Shown: in pieces, positions 1 to 7,592 of the stretch
Layout: the number at the start of each line of letters is the position of its first letter
Position numbering within the stretch: position 1 is the first letter of the stretch
Source of the DNA: Streptomyces sp. H27-H1
Lineage (GTDB): Bacteria > Actinomycetota > Actinomycetes > Streptomycetales > Streptomycetaceae
NCBI RefSeq assembly: GCF_026627445.1
Contig: NZ_JAPNLJ010000004.1
Coordinates: 62,001-126,000, forward strand
Direction: 5' to 3'
DNA: 64,000 bases
Position numbers and translations under genes: made by a program
Notes under the pieces: generated by a model
Told to the model about the DNA's origin: nothing
Seen by the model: only the letters and a program-made list of their open reading frames with translations
Databases searched by the model: none

Positions 1-245
1 ACCATCGTGACCCCGGCGGCGGGCACGAGCGCCCCACCGGGCACGGAGAGGCGGAAGGAGAAGGCCCCCGCCGAGCCCACGCAGGCTCCGCCGTCCCAGA
101 CGCCGAGCGAGCGTTCCATCTCGGTCAGGGACTTGTAGAGTTCACGCTCCTCGGGGGATTCGGGCACACCACCGAACGCCAGTTCCAGGTGGTCGTACCA
201 GACATCCCACTCATCAGCATTCAATACGCGCGTCTCAAGAGCCAT
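1..245 (-). CDS. GNAT N-acetyltransferase, Eis-like, partial (5' part)
   Basis: On the minus strand an ATG at 245 opens a frame that runs off the left edge, so only about 81 N-terminal residues are present. The protein begins MALETRVLNADEWDVWYDHL and reaches GALVPAAGVTMV at the edge. This pattern (short N-terminal strand, a WxxWYDHLELAFGG-type helix, an EMERSLGVWDG segment and then the PAAGVTMV strand) is what I recall from Eis-like acetyltransferases, which acetylate amines using acetyl-CoA and normally continue with a second GNAT-like half and a sterol-carrier-like domain. The acetyl-CoA site lies outside the window, so activity cannot be judged. It is divergent from the phosphatase gene beginning at 362; the 116 bp between must hold both promoters. 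The family call is moderately sure; the substrate is unknown. Confidence 0.7.
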   Translation of the reverse strand, partial: MALETRVLNADEWDVWYDHLELAFGGVPESPEERELYKSLTEMERSLGVWDGGACVGSAGAFSFRLSVPGGALVPAAGVTM

Positions 246-361
246 ACGGCCATCCCTATCAGGGCAATCCGTCCCAGGCGAACCGTTTTCGAGCGCCAAT
301 GGGCCCATGTCCGGGGGTACCCCTGCGCACGCACAGCCAGGATGGATAGGGTCCCGAAGCA

Positions 362-1504
362 ATGGCCGGAGCACACGTGGAGTCCCTCCTGGCCCGGACG
401 CGCATGCTGTCGCACCGGGCCCGCACAGCCCTGCGCAAATCGGCCGTCGACTACTTCCGCGGCGACGCCTCCGACTGGCTCGCCTTCGTCGGCCTGCTGC
501 TCGCCATCCCGGCCATCGCCTGCGGCACGCTGATGCTGCCCGTGTGGTTCTCGCCCTCCGCACTCGTCCTGCCCATCGTGGCCGGCGGCCTGCTGCTGCG
601 CCCCGCCAGCCTGCTCACGCTGTACGCGGCCTCCGCGGGCGCGCTGATCGTCGAGGCCCTCGTCCTCGGCCCCTACACCCAGGGCCCCGCCCGGGTCACC
701 CCCGGCACGGTGCTGGTCGTCGCGGCCTGCGGCTTCTTCGGCTTGGTCATCGCCCAGTTCCGCAGCCGCGTCGGCGTGCCCTGGCGGCGCGGCGGCACCA
801 TGCTCTTCGACCTGCGCGAACGCATCCGGGTACAGAGCAAACTGCCCGCCCTGCCACGCGGCTGGCACCGCGAGATGGCCCTGCGCCCGGCCGGCGGGCA
901 GTCCTTCTCCGGCGACTTCGTGGTCGCCGCCCGCACGAACGGCGGCCGCACCCTGGAGATCGTCCTCACCGACGTCTCCGGCAAGGGCATGGAAGCGGGC
1001 TCCCGCGCCCTCCTCCTCTCCGGAGCCTTCGGCGGCCTCCTCGGCGCCCTGCCCCCGCACGGCTTCCTGCCCGCCGCCAACGGCTACCTGCTCCGCCAGG
1101 ACTGGGACGAGGGCTTCGCCACCTCCATCCACCTCGTCCTCGACCTGGAGACCGGCGACTACGAACTCCTCTCCGCCGGCCACCTGCCCGCCCTCCAGCT
1201 CTCCGCCGGCACCGGCCGCTGGCAGGAGATGTCCGGCGAGGGCCCGCTCCTCGGCGTCTACGACGGCGCCGAATTCACCCCCGCCCGCGGCAGCCTCCGC
1301 CCCGGCGACGTCCTGATGCTCTTCACCGACGGCCTGGTCGAAACGGCCGAACGCGAGATCAGCGAGGGCATCGACCGCCTCACCGGCGAAGCCGACCGCT
1401 ACGTCGGCGCCGGCTGGGAGGGCGCGACCTGGCACCTCATCGAAAAGGTCGCCAAGGACGTCAACGACGACCGCGCCCTGCTGCTGATCCGCCGCTCGGT
1501 CTGA
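362..1504 (+). CDS. Membrane PP2C/SpoIIE-type serine phosphatase
   Basis: 380 residues. The N-terminal part has about four hydrophobic segments (roughly 39-56, 60-80, 82-101 and 114-132). A SpoIIE-type PP2C domain follows (about 165-375): SGDF at 183-186, DVSGKGMEA at 204-212, SAGHLPA at 271-277, GPLLGVY at 294-300 and FTDGLVE at 321-327. These carry the aspartates that bind the metal pair in this family, so it is probably active. Such proteins dephosphorylate phosphoserine or phosphothreonine, often on anti-anti-sigma factors, but no anti-sigma partner gene is nearby and the substrate is unknown. The domain would face the cytoplasm. The ATG at 362 was chosen because a TAGGGT box at 347-352 lies just upstream and no good ribosome site is seen, suggesting a very short leader. 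The sequence around the stop codon is tandemly repeated downstream. Confidence 0.85.
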   Translation: MAGAHVESLLARTRMLSHRARTALRKSAVDYFRGDASDWLAFVGLLLAIPAIACGTLMLPVWFSPSALVLPIVAGGLLLRPASLLTLYAASAGALIVEALVLGPYTQGPARVTPGTVLVVAACGFFGLVIAQFRSRVGVPWRRGGTMLFDLRERIRVQSKLPALPRGWHREMALRPAGGQSFSGDFVVAARTNGGRTLEIVLTDVSGKGMEAGSRALLLSGAFGGLLGALPPHGFLPAANGYLLRQDWDEGFATSIHLVLDLETGDYELLSAGHLPALQLSAGTGRWQEMSGEGPLLGVYDGAEFTPARGSLRPGDVLMLFTDGLVETAEREISEGIDRLTGEADRYVGAGWEGATWHLIEKVAKDVNDDRALLLIRRSV

Positions 1505-1547
1505 CACGATGCGCGGCTCGGCCTGAACCGCCCGCCGCTCGGCCTGA
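1490..1547 (+). repeat. Tandem repeat seeded on the stop codon of the PP2C gene
   Basis: The last five codons including the stop, CGCCGCTCGGTCTGA at 1490-1504, recur as CGCGGCTCGGCCTGA at 1512-1526 and CGCCGCTCGGCCTGA at 1533-1547. The copies are 22 and 21 bp apart. Each copy ends with TGA, but only the first is the real stop. Confidence 0.7.
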
Positions 1548-1850
1548 CCGGATCCACCACTCTTTCCGCCGTTCCTTCCCCCGGCGGTCGGTCCTCCCGG
1601 CCGTCCGCTGCCCGGCTGATCGTCTCCACCCCTCGGCCCGACCGCTCGCCGCCTGGTCCGACTGATCCACCCGGCTGCCGATGCGCCTGGTCTGCGGATC
1701 CTCCGTGGCAGGGGCCGTCACCCGCGGCTCGCCCAGTCCTTTGCCCGGTCCGGCTGTCTGCCGACGGGTCTGGCGTACGGTTCCTCCGTGGCGGCCGCCG
1801 CCACCCCGACCCCGGCCTCCACGGCCTCCCTGCCCGCCGCACCCTGCGCC
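1548..1850. other. Intergenic stretch between converging genes; no gene seen
   Basis: GC-rich sequence between the phosphatase and the converging TmrB-like gene. Open frames across it have poor composition and no start context, and I could not recognise a product. Two similar short motifs (ATCCTCCGTGGC near 1698 and TTCCTCCGTGGC near 1783) are the only internal similarity seen. No clear terminator was found. Confidence 0.5.
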
Positions 1851-2459
1851 TCAGTCGAACCTGATGTGCCGCACCCCGACCAGCGCGCGCCGAACCCGCC
1901 CGCGGAGCGCGCCGTCGGTGTCCGGCGCCACGTACAGCCCGGCGCAGGCACCGACCCGCGCGGCCACCTCGGCCACACCGATCCGATCGGTCTCCACCTG
2001 CTCGGCGAACTCCGGCGCCCGCAGGGCCTCCAGACACCCGTCCAGCCGGGCCACCGCGAAACTCTCCCGCTTCAACCCGCGCCCCAAACCCCGCTCGCGC
2101 AGTCGTCGCAGCACGGTCGCACGCTCGGCCAGCAGCGCGAAGTGGCGTACGTCGTGCCCGCGTTCGCGCAGCCGGCCCACCGTTTCGGCGAAGTACCCGA
2201 CATCGGTGAGGGTCATGGGCACGATCACCGCACCGGGGTGCTCACGGGCCGCCAGATCCAGCACCTCGAACACGCCCTGCCGCCACGCGGGAAGATCCTG
2301 GAAGTCCCCGCGCAGCGCCGGCGGGGTCATCCGGTGCAGCCCGAACCCGACGTGCTCCGGATCGCACACCACACTCCCGGACACCCGCCGGTGCAGGGCG
2401 TACGCAGTCTGCGTCTTCCCGCCGCCGAAGGGCCCGTTGAGCCACACGATCACACCCAC
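1851..2459 (-). CDS. TmrB-like P-loop ATPase (tunicamycin-resistance family)
   Basis: About 202 residues. Near the N terminus sits VIVWLNGPFGGGKTQTAYAL with a Walker A motif (GPFGGGKT, about 9-16), followed by CDPEHVGFGLHRM and later the end HIRFD. This closely follows the layout of Bacillus TmrB (INGAFGSGKTQTAFELHRR, YDPEKMGF, C-terminal LNHIRIK), an ATP-binding protein that confers tunicamycin resistance. Here the natural role may be self-protection or an unrelated ATP-dependent step; that is inference. Start choice: GTG codons occur at 2474, 2465, 2459 and 2453. A GGGAGG at 2467-2472 is correctly spaced for 2459 and would lie inside the coding sequence if 2474 were used. It appears to be a single gene, facing the PP2C gene tail to tail. 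Confidence 0.78.
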   Translation of the reverse strand: MGVIVWLNGPFGGGKTQTAYALHRRVSGSVVCDPEHVGFGLHRMTPPALRGDFQDLPAWRQGVFEVLDLAAREHPGAVIVPMTLTDVGYFAETVGRLRERGHDVRHFALLAERATVLRRLRERGLGRGLKRESFAVARLDGCLEALRAPEFAEQVETDRIGVAEVAARVGACAGLYVAPDTDGALRGRVRRALVGVRHIRFD

Positions 2460-3123
2460 GCCCACACCTCCCACCCGGGCCCGCTCCTGCCGAGGCCCGC
2501 GGGCCGCGTCGCACGAACCTTGCCGACGTCCGTCAACTGCGCCGGCCGCGGCCTGGTCGCATCACCCCGAGCCACCACCCTGCCCACCCGCCCCGCCACC
2601 ACACCCCCGGCCGGGGCCCACTCCACGACACCACCGCCCCGAACCCACCGCTTCGCGACCATCTCCAGACCCTACGGCCCGGCTCCCCGCCAGCCCGAAC
2701 CCCGCGCGCCTGCACTGCCCCGCACGCAGAGGCGCGCGAGGTACCGCCGCGTGCGGGTTTCGGCCGCTGCAGCGATCCGTACGGCTTTGTGCGGGCTCCG
2801 GCCCGCGCGGCGACCCACACGGCCGCGTGCGGGCCGCGCCCCGCGCAGCGCAGCGAACCGCACGGCCGTGCATCCGCCCCCGCCGCGCAGCGCCCGGCAC
2901 CGCTGTGTGCAGGCCCGCCTCGCGCGACGAACCGCACGGCCCTGCATGGGTCCGGCCCGCGCAGCGCCCCACACCGTCGTGCATCCTCCCTAGCCGCGCA
3001 GCGATCCGCCCCGCGCGGCGAAGCCCGCCGTCGGGTACCCGTCCCAGCCGCGCAGCGACCCGCCCGGCCACTCGGTTGCGATTGGCCCGTTCGGCGCGGC
3101 CCGGCGGGACATAGCGTGCCCCC
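2460..3123. other. 664-bp intergenic region with minisatellite; no gene seen
   Basis: The region lies between the divergent TmrB-like and PLP-decarboxylase genes. Several long open frames cross it on both strands, but they consist of Arg/Ala/Pro/Gly shadows of a GC-rich repeat and none has a recognisable fold or ribosome site. Most of the right half (2767-3057) is a 37-bp repeat array. Just before the start at 3124 is TAGCGT (3112-3117), a possible -10 box. Confidence 0.6.
2767..3057 (+). repeat. Degenerate 37-bp tandem repeat (minisatellite) with dyad cores
   Basis: A GCGCAGCG-like block recurs at 2767 (CTGCAGCG), 2805, 2848, 2885, 2922, 2959, 2996, 3013 and 3050. Spacing is exactly 37 bp for 2848-2996 and again for 3013-3050; one indel-like step separates the two phases, and the first copies are 38 and 43 bp apart. 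Between blocks each unit carries an imperfect inverted repeat, perfect in one copy (GCACGGCCGTGC at 2860-2871). The period is not a multiple of three, so the array is unlikely to code for protein. The units vary too much for a CRISPR. Confidence 0.7.
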
Positions 3124-4518
3124 ATGGACCGCACCCTCGCCGCCGACCTGGCCCGCCTCCCCGAGCTCCTCGCCGCCACCCGCGACGCCGCCGCCGCGAC
3201 GCTCGCGGCGCTGGACGCGCGTCCCGTCGTACCTCCCCGCCCGGACGGGAGCCCGGCTCCGGAGCCGCTCCCCGAACACGGCGCCGGCACCGACTCGGCC
3301 CTCGCCGCCTTCGGGGAGCGCTGGGCCGGGCGGCTGTCGGCCTCCGCCGGGCCCCGCTACCTCGGCTTCGTCACCGGCGGCGCCACCCCCGCTGCCCTCG
3401 CGGGCGACTGGCTCACCGCGGTCCACGACCAGAACTCCAACTCCGCCCTGGACGGCGCCGGACAGGACCTCGAACGCGAGACCGTCACCTGGCTCCGCGA
3501 GCTCTTCCACCTCTCCGACGCCCACACCGGGACCTTCGTCAGCGGCGCCACCATGTCCAACACCACCGGCCTGGCCATCGCCCGCGAATGGCTAGGCGAA
3601 CGCCTCGGCGTCTCCCCGGCCGAGGACGGCGCGGCCGCCCTCGGCCCGGTCCGCGTCCTGTCCGGTGCCCCGCACTCCTCCATCGCCAAGGCCCTCTCCG
3701 TCCTCGGGCTCGGCCGCGCCGCCCTGGTCCCCGTACCGACCCTGCCCGGCCGCGAGGCCGTGGACCCGGCCGCCCTGGACCGCGCCCTCGCCGACTCGGC
3801 CGGCCGGCCCGCCGTCGTCGTCGCCAACGCCGGCACCGTCAACACCGTGGACTTCGACGACCTCCGCGCGATCGCCGCCCTCCGCGAACGCCATGACTTC
3901 TGGCTGCACACGGACGCCGCGTTCGGCGCCTTCGCCGCGCTCTCCCCGGAGCACGCCCACCTCACCGACGGCCTCGACGCCTCCGACTCCGTCTGCGTCG
4001 ACCTGCACAAGTGGCTCAACGTCCCCTACGACAGCGCCGTCCAGTTCACCCGCCGCCGCGACCTCCAGGCCCGCGTGTTCCAGAACGCCGCCGCCTACCT
4101 CGGCCCACTCGGCGAGGATCCCGACCTGGTGCACCTCACCCCGGAGAACTCCCACCGACTGCGCGCCCTCGCTGCCTGGTTCACGCTGCGCGCCTACGGC
4201 CGCGAGGGCCACCGCGAGATCGTGGAACGCGACATCGCCTGCGCCCGTTCCCTCGGCGAAGCCCTCTCCCGGGACCCGTACTTCACCGTCCTCGCCCCGG
4301 TCCGGCTGAACGTCGTCTGCTTCACCCTCGCCAAGTCGCCCACCCCGGCCCGCCTCACGGCCCTGCGCGAGGCCGCCGGACCCGAGGTGTTCGTCACCCC
4401 CACGACGTACGCGGGAACCCCCGCCCTGCGCGCGGCGTTCTCCAACTGGCGTACCACGCAAGCGGATGTACGCCGGGCCGCGCAGGCCCTCCACGCGGCG
4501 GCAAAGGAGCTCGTATGA
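3124..4518 (+). CDS. PLP-dependent group II amino-acid decarboxylase family protein
   Basis: 464 residues of the fold type I aspartate aminotransferase superfamily, group II decarboxylase branch (aromatic-amino-acid, glutamate and related decarboxylases). The PLP-binding lysine is in DLHKWLNVPYD (Lys296). SGATMSNTTGLAIAR provides the phosphate-binding loop, VVANAGTVNTVDFDDL the strand before the cofactor aspartate, and HTDAAFGAFAAL the HxDAAxG motif with that aspartate. All usual catalytic elements are present. It should release CO2 from an L-amino acid to give an amine, but the substrate cannot be read from sequence, and some members act on phosphonates or as other lyases. No ribosome site is obvious; TAGCGT lies 6 nt before the ATG. 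Its stop overlaps the next start as ATGA, so the two proteins are probably translated together. Confidence 0.85.
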   Translation: MDRTLAADLARLPELLAATRDAAAATLAALDARPVVPPRPDGSPAPEPLPEHGAGTDSALAAFGERWAGRLSASAGPRYLGFVTGGATPAALAGDWLTAVHDQNSNSALDGAGQDLERETVTWLRELFHLSDAHTGTFVSGATMSNTTGLAIAREWLGERLGVSPAEDGAAALGPVRVLSGAPHSSIAKALSVLGLGRAALVPVPTLPGREAVDPAALDRALADSAGRPAVVVANAGTVNTVDFDDLRAIAALRERHDFWLHTDAAFGAFAALSPEHAHLTDGLDASDSVCVDLHKWLNVPYDSAVQFTRRRDLQARVFQNAAAYLGPLGEDPDLVHLTPENSHRLRALAAWFTLRAYGREGHREIVERDIACARSLGEALSRDPYFTVLAPVRLNVVCFTLAKSPTPARLTALREAAGPEVFVTPTTYAGTPALRAAFSNWRTTQADVRRAAQALHAAAKELV

Positions 4519-4970
4519 CGGACGGACCGCTGACACTCATCGAGGTCGAGGCACTGGCCCGCGCCGCACACGAGGGCCAGACCGACAAGGCCGGCCGGCC
4601 GTACGCCGAACACCTGGCCGCCGTCGCCGAGGGCGTCCGCGTCCGCGGCGGCACCGCCGAACAGCAGGCGGCGGCCTGGCTCCACGACGCGATCGAGGAC
4701 GAAGCCCTCACCCCGGCCTGGCTGGAATCGGCCGGACTCCCGCAGTCCGTCAAGGACATGGTCCTGGCCGTCACCAAACGGCCCGGCGAACCGGTCGAGG
4801 CGTACACGGCCCGCATCCTCGCCACCCCCGGCGCCCTGCTGGTCAAGGAAGCCGACCTGGCCCACAACGCGGACCCCGCCCGCCTCGCGGTCCTCGACGC
4901 CCCCACCCGCGACCGGCTGTCCGGGAAGTACGCCAATGTCCGTTCCCTGCTCGGCCTCACCACGCCCTGA
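4515..4970 (+). CDS. Small HD-domain hydrolase (MESH1/SpoT-hydrolase-like)
   Basis: 151 residues. Metal-ligand pattern of the HD superfamily: His33 (AEHLAAV), His57-Asp58 in WLHDAIED, and Asp114 in KEADLAHNAD. The last motif resembles KLADRLHN of RelA/SpoT hydrolases. The length matches stand-alone hydrolases such as MESH1, which remove the 3'-pyrophosphate of (p)ppGpp or act on NADPH. Whether this one uses such a nucleotide is inference. ATG at 4515 overlaps the stop of the decarboxylase (ATGA), and AAAGGAG at 4503-4509 sits 5 nt upstream. Tight coupling to a decarboxylase is unusual for a housekeeping ppGpp hydrolase and may point to a shared metabolic role. Confidence 0.75.
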   Translation: MTDGPLTLIEVEALARAAHEGQTDKAGRPYAEHLAAVAEGVRVRGGTAEQQAAAWLHDAIEDEALTPAWLESAGLPQSVKDMVLAVTKRPGEPVEAYTARILATPGALLVKEADLAHNADPARLAVLDAPTRDRLSGKYANVRSLLGLTTP

Positions 4971-5100
4971 CGCAAACGCAACCCTGTCTCTTCTTCACGA
5001 GACGGATAGCCGGGGCCCGTTGGTGGGAAGATGGACGATGTGGGGGTGCGCACGGCCGCACCCCGGGCCGACCAGGGGACGACCGAAGGTGTGATCAGAA

Positions 5101-5295
5101 GTGGCCATTTCGCTGTCAGTAGTGGTTCTGTTGGCGATCATCCTGGTGGTGCTCGTCCGTGGAGGCCACCTCAAGGCCGGCCCCGCGATCGTCGCCGTCC
5201 TCTTCGGTTTCTTCCTCGCGTCCAGCTCCATAGCTCCGGACGTCAACCGATTCCTGAACTCCCTCGCGGACACGATCGCGGGCATCAAACTCTGA
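5101..5295 (+). CDS. Small two-segment membrane protein, function unknown
   Basis: 64 residues. A hydrophobic N-terminal segment (about 2-18, MAISLSVVVLLAIILVVLV) is followed by a short loop RGGHLKAG and a second hydrophobic segment (about 28-44), then a polar tail with NRFLNSLADTIAGIKL. I do not recognise the family. The start is taken as GTG at 5101, with an AAGGTG about 11 nt upstream. It stands alone, facing the tRNA-Gly gene across a strong hairpin (5335-5376). Its good codon pattern and clean hydrophobic profile support a real gene. Confidence 0.6.
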   Translation: MAISLSVVVLLAIILVVLVRGGHLKAGPAIVAVLFGFFLASSSIAPDVNRFLNSLADTIAGIKL

Positions 5296-5334
5296 GCAAG
5301 CAACCCCGAGGCACCACACAACCCCGGGAACGCA

Positions 5335-5376
5335 TCAGGGCCAGGTCCGAGGAAACATCCTCTGACCTGGCCCTGA
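5335..5376. terminator. Bidirectional hairpin between small membrane gene and tRNA-Gly
   Basis: TCAGGGCCAGGTC (5335-5347) pairs perfectly with GACCTGGCCCTGA (5364-5376). After one mismatch, GAGGA/TCCTC pair again around an AACA loop. It lies between converging genes and could end transcripts from both sides. No T-run is present, as is common in this genus. Confidence 0.75.
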
Positions 5377-5385
5377 GCCATCTGG

Positions 5386-5456
5386 AGCGGGTGACGGGAA
5401 TCGAACCCGCGTAGCTAGTTTGGAAGACTAGTGCTCTACCATTGAGCTACACCCGC
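5386..5456 (-). tRNA. tRNA-Gly (anticodon TCC)
   Basis: Minus strand, 71 nt. Acceptor stem GCGGGTG/CACCCGC, D-arm GCTCAATGGTAGAGC, anticodon loop CTTCCAA with anticodon TCC (plus-strand 5422-5424), T-arm with GGTTCGATTCC, discriminator T. The CCA end is encoded (plus-strand TGG at 5383-5385). It reads GGA and GGG glycine codons. Confidence 0.95.
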
Positions 5457-5634
5457 AACGCGTGCGCCGCAGGTCCGGGGACCTCGGCACGAACAGCATC
5501 CTAGCGGGTCCCGGTGGGGGATCGCACACCGCATTTGCCGCCCGCGCGTGGCCGCGGGGGTGCCGGGCCGGTGTTTTCGCCGAAACTCCGCGCGGCGGAG
5601 GGTCTCCAGGCATGTACCCTACGTGTCGCACCGA

Positions 5635-5708
5635 CGGGGTGTGGCGCAGCTTGGTAGCGCGTCCGCTTTGGGAGCGGAAGGTCGTCGGTTCGAATCCGGC
5701 CACCCCGA
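5635..5708 (+). tRNA. tRNA-Pro (anticodon TGG)
   Basis: 74 nt. Acceptor stem CGGGGTG/CACCCCG, D-arm GGCGCAGCTTGGTAGCGC, anticodon stem TCCGC/GCGGA with loop TTTGGGA and anticodon TGG at 5669-5671, T-arm GTTCGAATC, discriminator A. CCA is encoded (5709-5711). It reads CCA and other CCN proline codons. Confidence 0.95.
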
Positions 5709-5900
5709 CCAGCAGGAGTAGCGCGCGGATCTTCTACGGAGACCGCGCCGATGATCGCGTTGTGGGCTGATTGCCGCTTGCGGCTACTATGCAAGCTGCG
5801 TGCCCGTGTGTCTGATGTACCGGGCCCGATCCGCTGAGAACCGCTAGACCGCGGCGACAAGCGGAGACCCCCAGCAGTCAGCCACCAAGGAGACCGAACC

Positions 5901-7295
5901 GTGAAGAGCGCCGTGGAGACCCTGAACCCGACTCGGGTTCGGTTCACTGTTGAGGTGCCCTTCGAGGAGCTCAAGGACAGCCTCGACGCGGCCTACAAGA
6001 AGATCAACCAGCAGGTCACGGTGAAGGGCTTCCGCAAGGGTAAGATCCCGGCCCGCGTCATCGACCAGCGCTTCGGCCGCGGTGCGGTGCTGGAGGAGGC
6101 CGTCAACGACGCCCTCCCGAAGTTCTACACCGAGGCCGTCACCGAGGCCGACCTGAACCCGCTGGGCCAGCCCGACGTCGACATCACGGAGCTGAAGGAC
6201 GGCGAACTGCTGGCCTTCACCGCCGAGGTCGACATCCGCCCCGCGATCGAGATCCCGGACTACTCCGGCATCGAGGTCACCGTGGACGCCGTCGAGGTCT
6301 CGGACGAGGACGTCGAGAAGTCGGTCGAGCAGCTTCGCGGCCGTTTCGCGTCCACCAAGGACGTCGAGCGCGCCGCCGAAGAGGGCGACGTCGTGACGAT
6401 CGACCTCGAGGCCAAGGTCGACGGCGAGGTGCTGGAGGACGGTGTCGCCCAGGACGTCTCCTACACCATCGGCTCGGGCGAGCTTCTTGAAGGCATCGAC
6501 GAGGCCGTCAAGGGCCTGGAGGCGGGTGGCGAGGCCACCTTCGCCTCCCAGCTGAAGGGCGGCTCCGCCGAGGGCAAGGACGCCGAGGTCACCGTCAAGG
6601 TCACCAAGGTCTCCGCCCGCGAGCTGCCGGAGCTGGACGACGAGTTCGCCGGCATGGCGAGCGAGTTCGACACCCTCGAAGAGCTCAAGGCGGACAGCCG
6701 CAAGCGCCTCGAGAACATGAAGCAGTACGACCAGGCCACGCAGGCCCAGGAGCGCGTCCTGGAGAAGCTGCTGGAGCTCGTCGAGGTCCCGATCCCCGAG
6801 AAGCTCCTCGCGGACGAGGTCCAGACCCGCAAGCACAACCTCGAGCACCACCAGCTCGGCCAGATGGGCATCGACCTCGAGAAGTACCTCGAGATCCAGG
6901 GCAAGACGGTCGAGGAGTTCGACGCCGAGACCGCCGAGCAGGCGATCAAGGGCATCAAGACCCAGTTCGTCCTCGACGAGCTGGTCAACAAGGAGAAGCT
7001 GAACGTGAACCAGGAGGAGCTCACCGAGCACCTCATGCGTCGCGCCGCCTCCTCCGGCATGTCCCCCGACCAGTTCGCTCAGGCGGTCGTCGAGGGTGGC
7101 CAGGTTCCGATGCTCGTCGGCGAGGTTGCCCGCGGCAAGGCCCTCGCGGCCGTCGTGGAGGCCGCCAAGGTCACCGACACCAACGGTGAGGTCGTTGACC
7201 TCTCCGATGACGAGGACGAGGCCGAGCAGGCCGCTGAGATCGTCGAGAACGCGGTCGAGGCCGACGGCGAGCTTGCCGCCGACGACACCAAGTAA
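5901..7295 (+). CDS. tig: Trigger factor, ribosome-associated chaperone
   Basis: 464 residues, close to the usual length plus an acidic tail. The ribosome-binding signature GFRKGKIP lies at 43-50. The middle part (about 160-240: [20 protein letters not shown] ... [16 protein letters not shown]) is the FKBP-type prolyl isomerase domain, followed by the long helical arms. The end is very acidic ([23 protein letters not shown]), as in actinomycete homologues. It binds near the ribosomal exit tunnel and helps nascent chains fold. The start is GTG at 5901 with AAGGAG 7-12 nt upstream. It precedes clpP1-clpP2-clpX, a common arrangement linking folding and degradation, but a strong terminator at 7336-7373 separates it from clpP1. 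Confidence 0.97.
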   Translation: MKSAVETLNPTRVRFTVEVPFEELKDSLDAAYKKINQQVTVKGFRKGKIPARVIDQRFGRGAVLEEAVNDALPKFYTEAVTEADLNPLGQPDVDITELKDGELLAFTAEVDIRPAIEIPDYSGIEVTVDAVEVSDEDVEKSVEQLRGRFASTKDVERAAEEGDVVTIDLEAKVDGEVLEDGVAQDVSYTIGSGELLEGIDEAVKGLEAGGEATFASQLKGGSAEGKDAEVTVKVTKVSARELPELDDEFAGMASEFDTLEELKADSRKRLENMKQYDQATQAQERVLEKLLELVEVPIPEKLLADEVQTRKHNLEHHQLGQMGIDLEKYLEIQGKTVEEFDAETAEQAIKGIKTQFVLDELVNKEKLNVNQEELTEHLMRRAASSGMSPDQFAQAVVEGGQVPMLVGEVARGKALAAVVEAAKVTDTNGEVVDLSDDEDEAEQAAEIVENAVEADGELAADDTK

Positions 7296-7335
7296 CACCC
7301 GGGTTCACCCCCGCTGAGCAGCGCCCGAGCACGCC

Positions 7336-7373
7336 CCGAAGGGCCCGTACGCCATCGCGTCCGGGCCCTTCGG
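7336..7373 (+). terminator. Terminator after tig
   Basis: A 12-bp perfect stem, CCGAAGGGCCCG (7336-7347) with CGGGCCCTTCGG (7362-7373), is followed by CTTTCCCC. A second hairpin (AGGCCCTT/AGGGGCCT type, 7386-7405) follows closely. Together they should stop tig transcripts before the clpP1 promoter. Confidence 0.85.
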
Positions 7374-7413
7374 CTTTCCCCCTGGAGGCCCTTCGCGAGG
7401 GGCCTTTGACCTT

Positions 7414-7428
7414 GCGCTCCGAGCGAAC
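7414..7428 (-). promoter_or_regulatory. Candidate ClgR operator upstream of clpP1
   Basis: On the minus strand these bases read GTTCGCTCGGAGCGC. This fits the ClgR box as I remember it for Streptomyces (GTTCGC, five bases, GCG). ClgR activates clp genes in actinomycetes. The site is 165-180 bp before clpP1 and right after the tig terminators. A GGGAT (7441-7445) with GTT 19 nt further on (7465-7467) loosely resembles a sigma-R promoter and may be the target promoter; that second point is weak. Confidence 0.5.
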
Positions 7429-7592
7429 AGTTCGGGAAGCGGGATGGCGTTGTCGTAGCTGCGCGTTAGGGTCCATGAATACGAGGGCACGGGAGTACCC
7501 GACGCCGGCGGGCATCGTCCGCACGGCCGGTCCGCGCCCCAGAACGAGACGCTGAGACGGCACATGGCCGTCGGAGACGAGCAGGTGGATAC

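Noticed and set aside
2767..3057. Possible CRISPR array in the 37-bp repeats
   Set aside because: No identical repeat/spacer structure: whole units are degenerate, blocks are only 8 bp, and no cas genes are present.
1681..3114. 477-residue Pro/Arg-rich plus-strand frame
   Set aside because: It is antisense to the TmrB-like gene, which has a clear P-loop; the composition is low-complexity shadow.
2533..3525. Overlapping open frames on both strands across 2.5-3.5 kb
   Set aside because: They cross the 37-bp repeat, whose period is not a multiple of three, and overlap the decarboxylase start. No recognisable protein.
5462..5770. Open frame across tRNA-Pro
   Set aside because: It reads through the tRNA gene and has no ribosome site.
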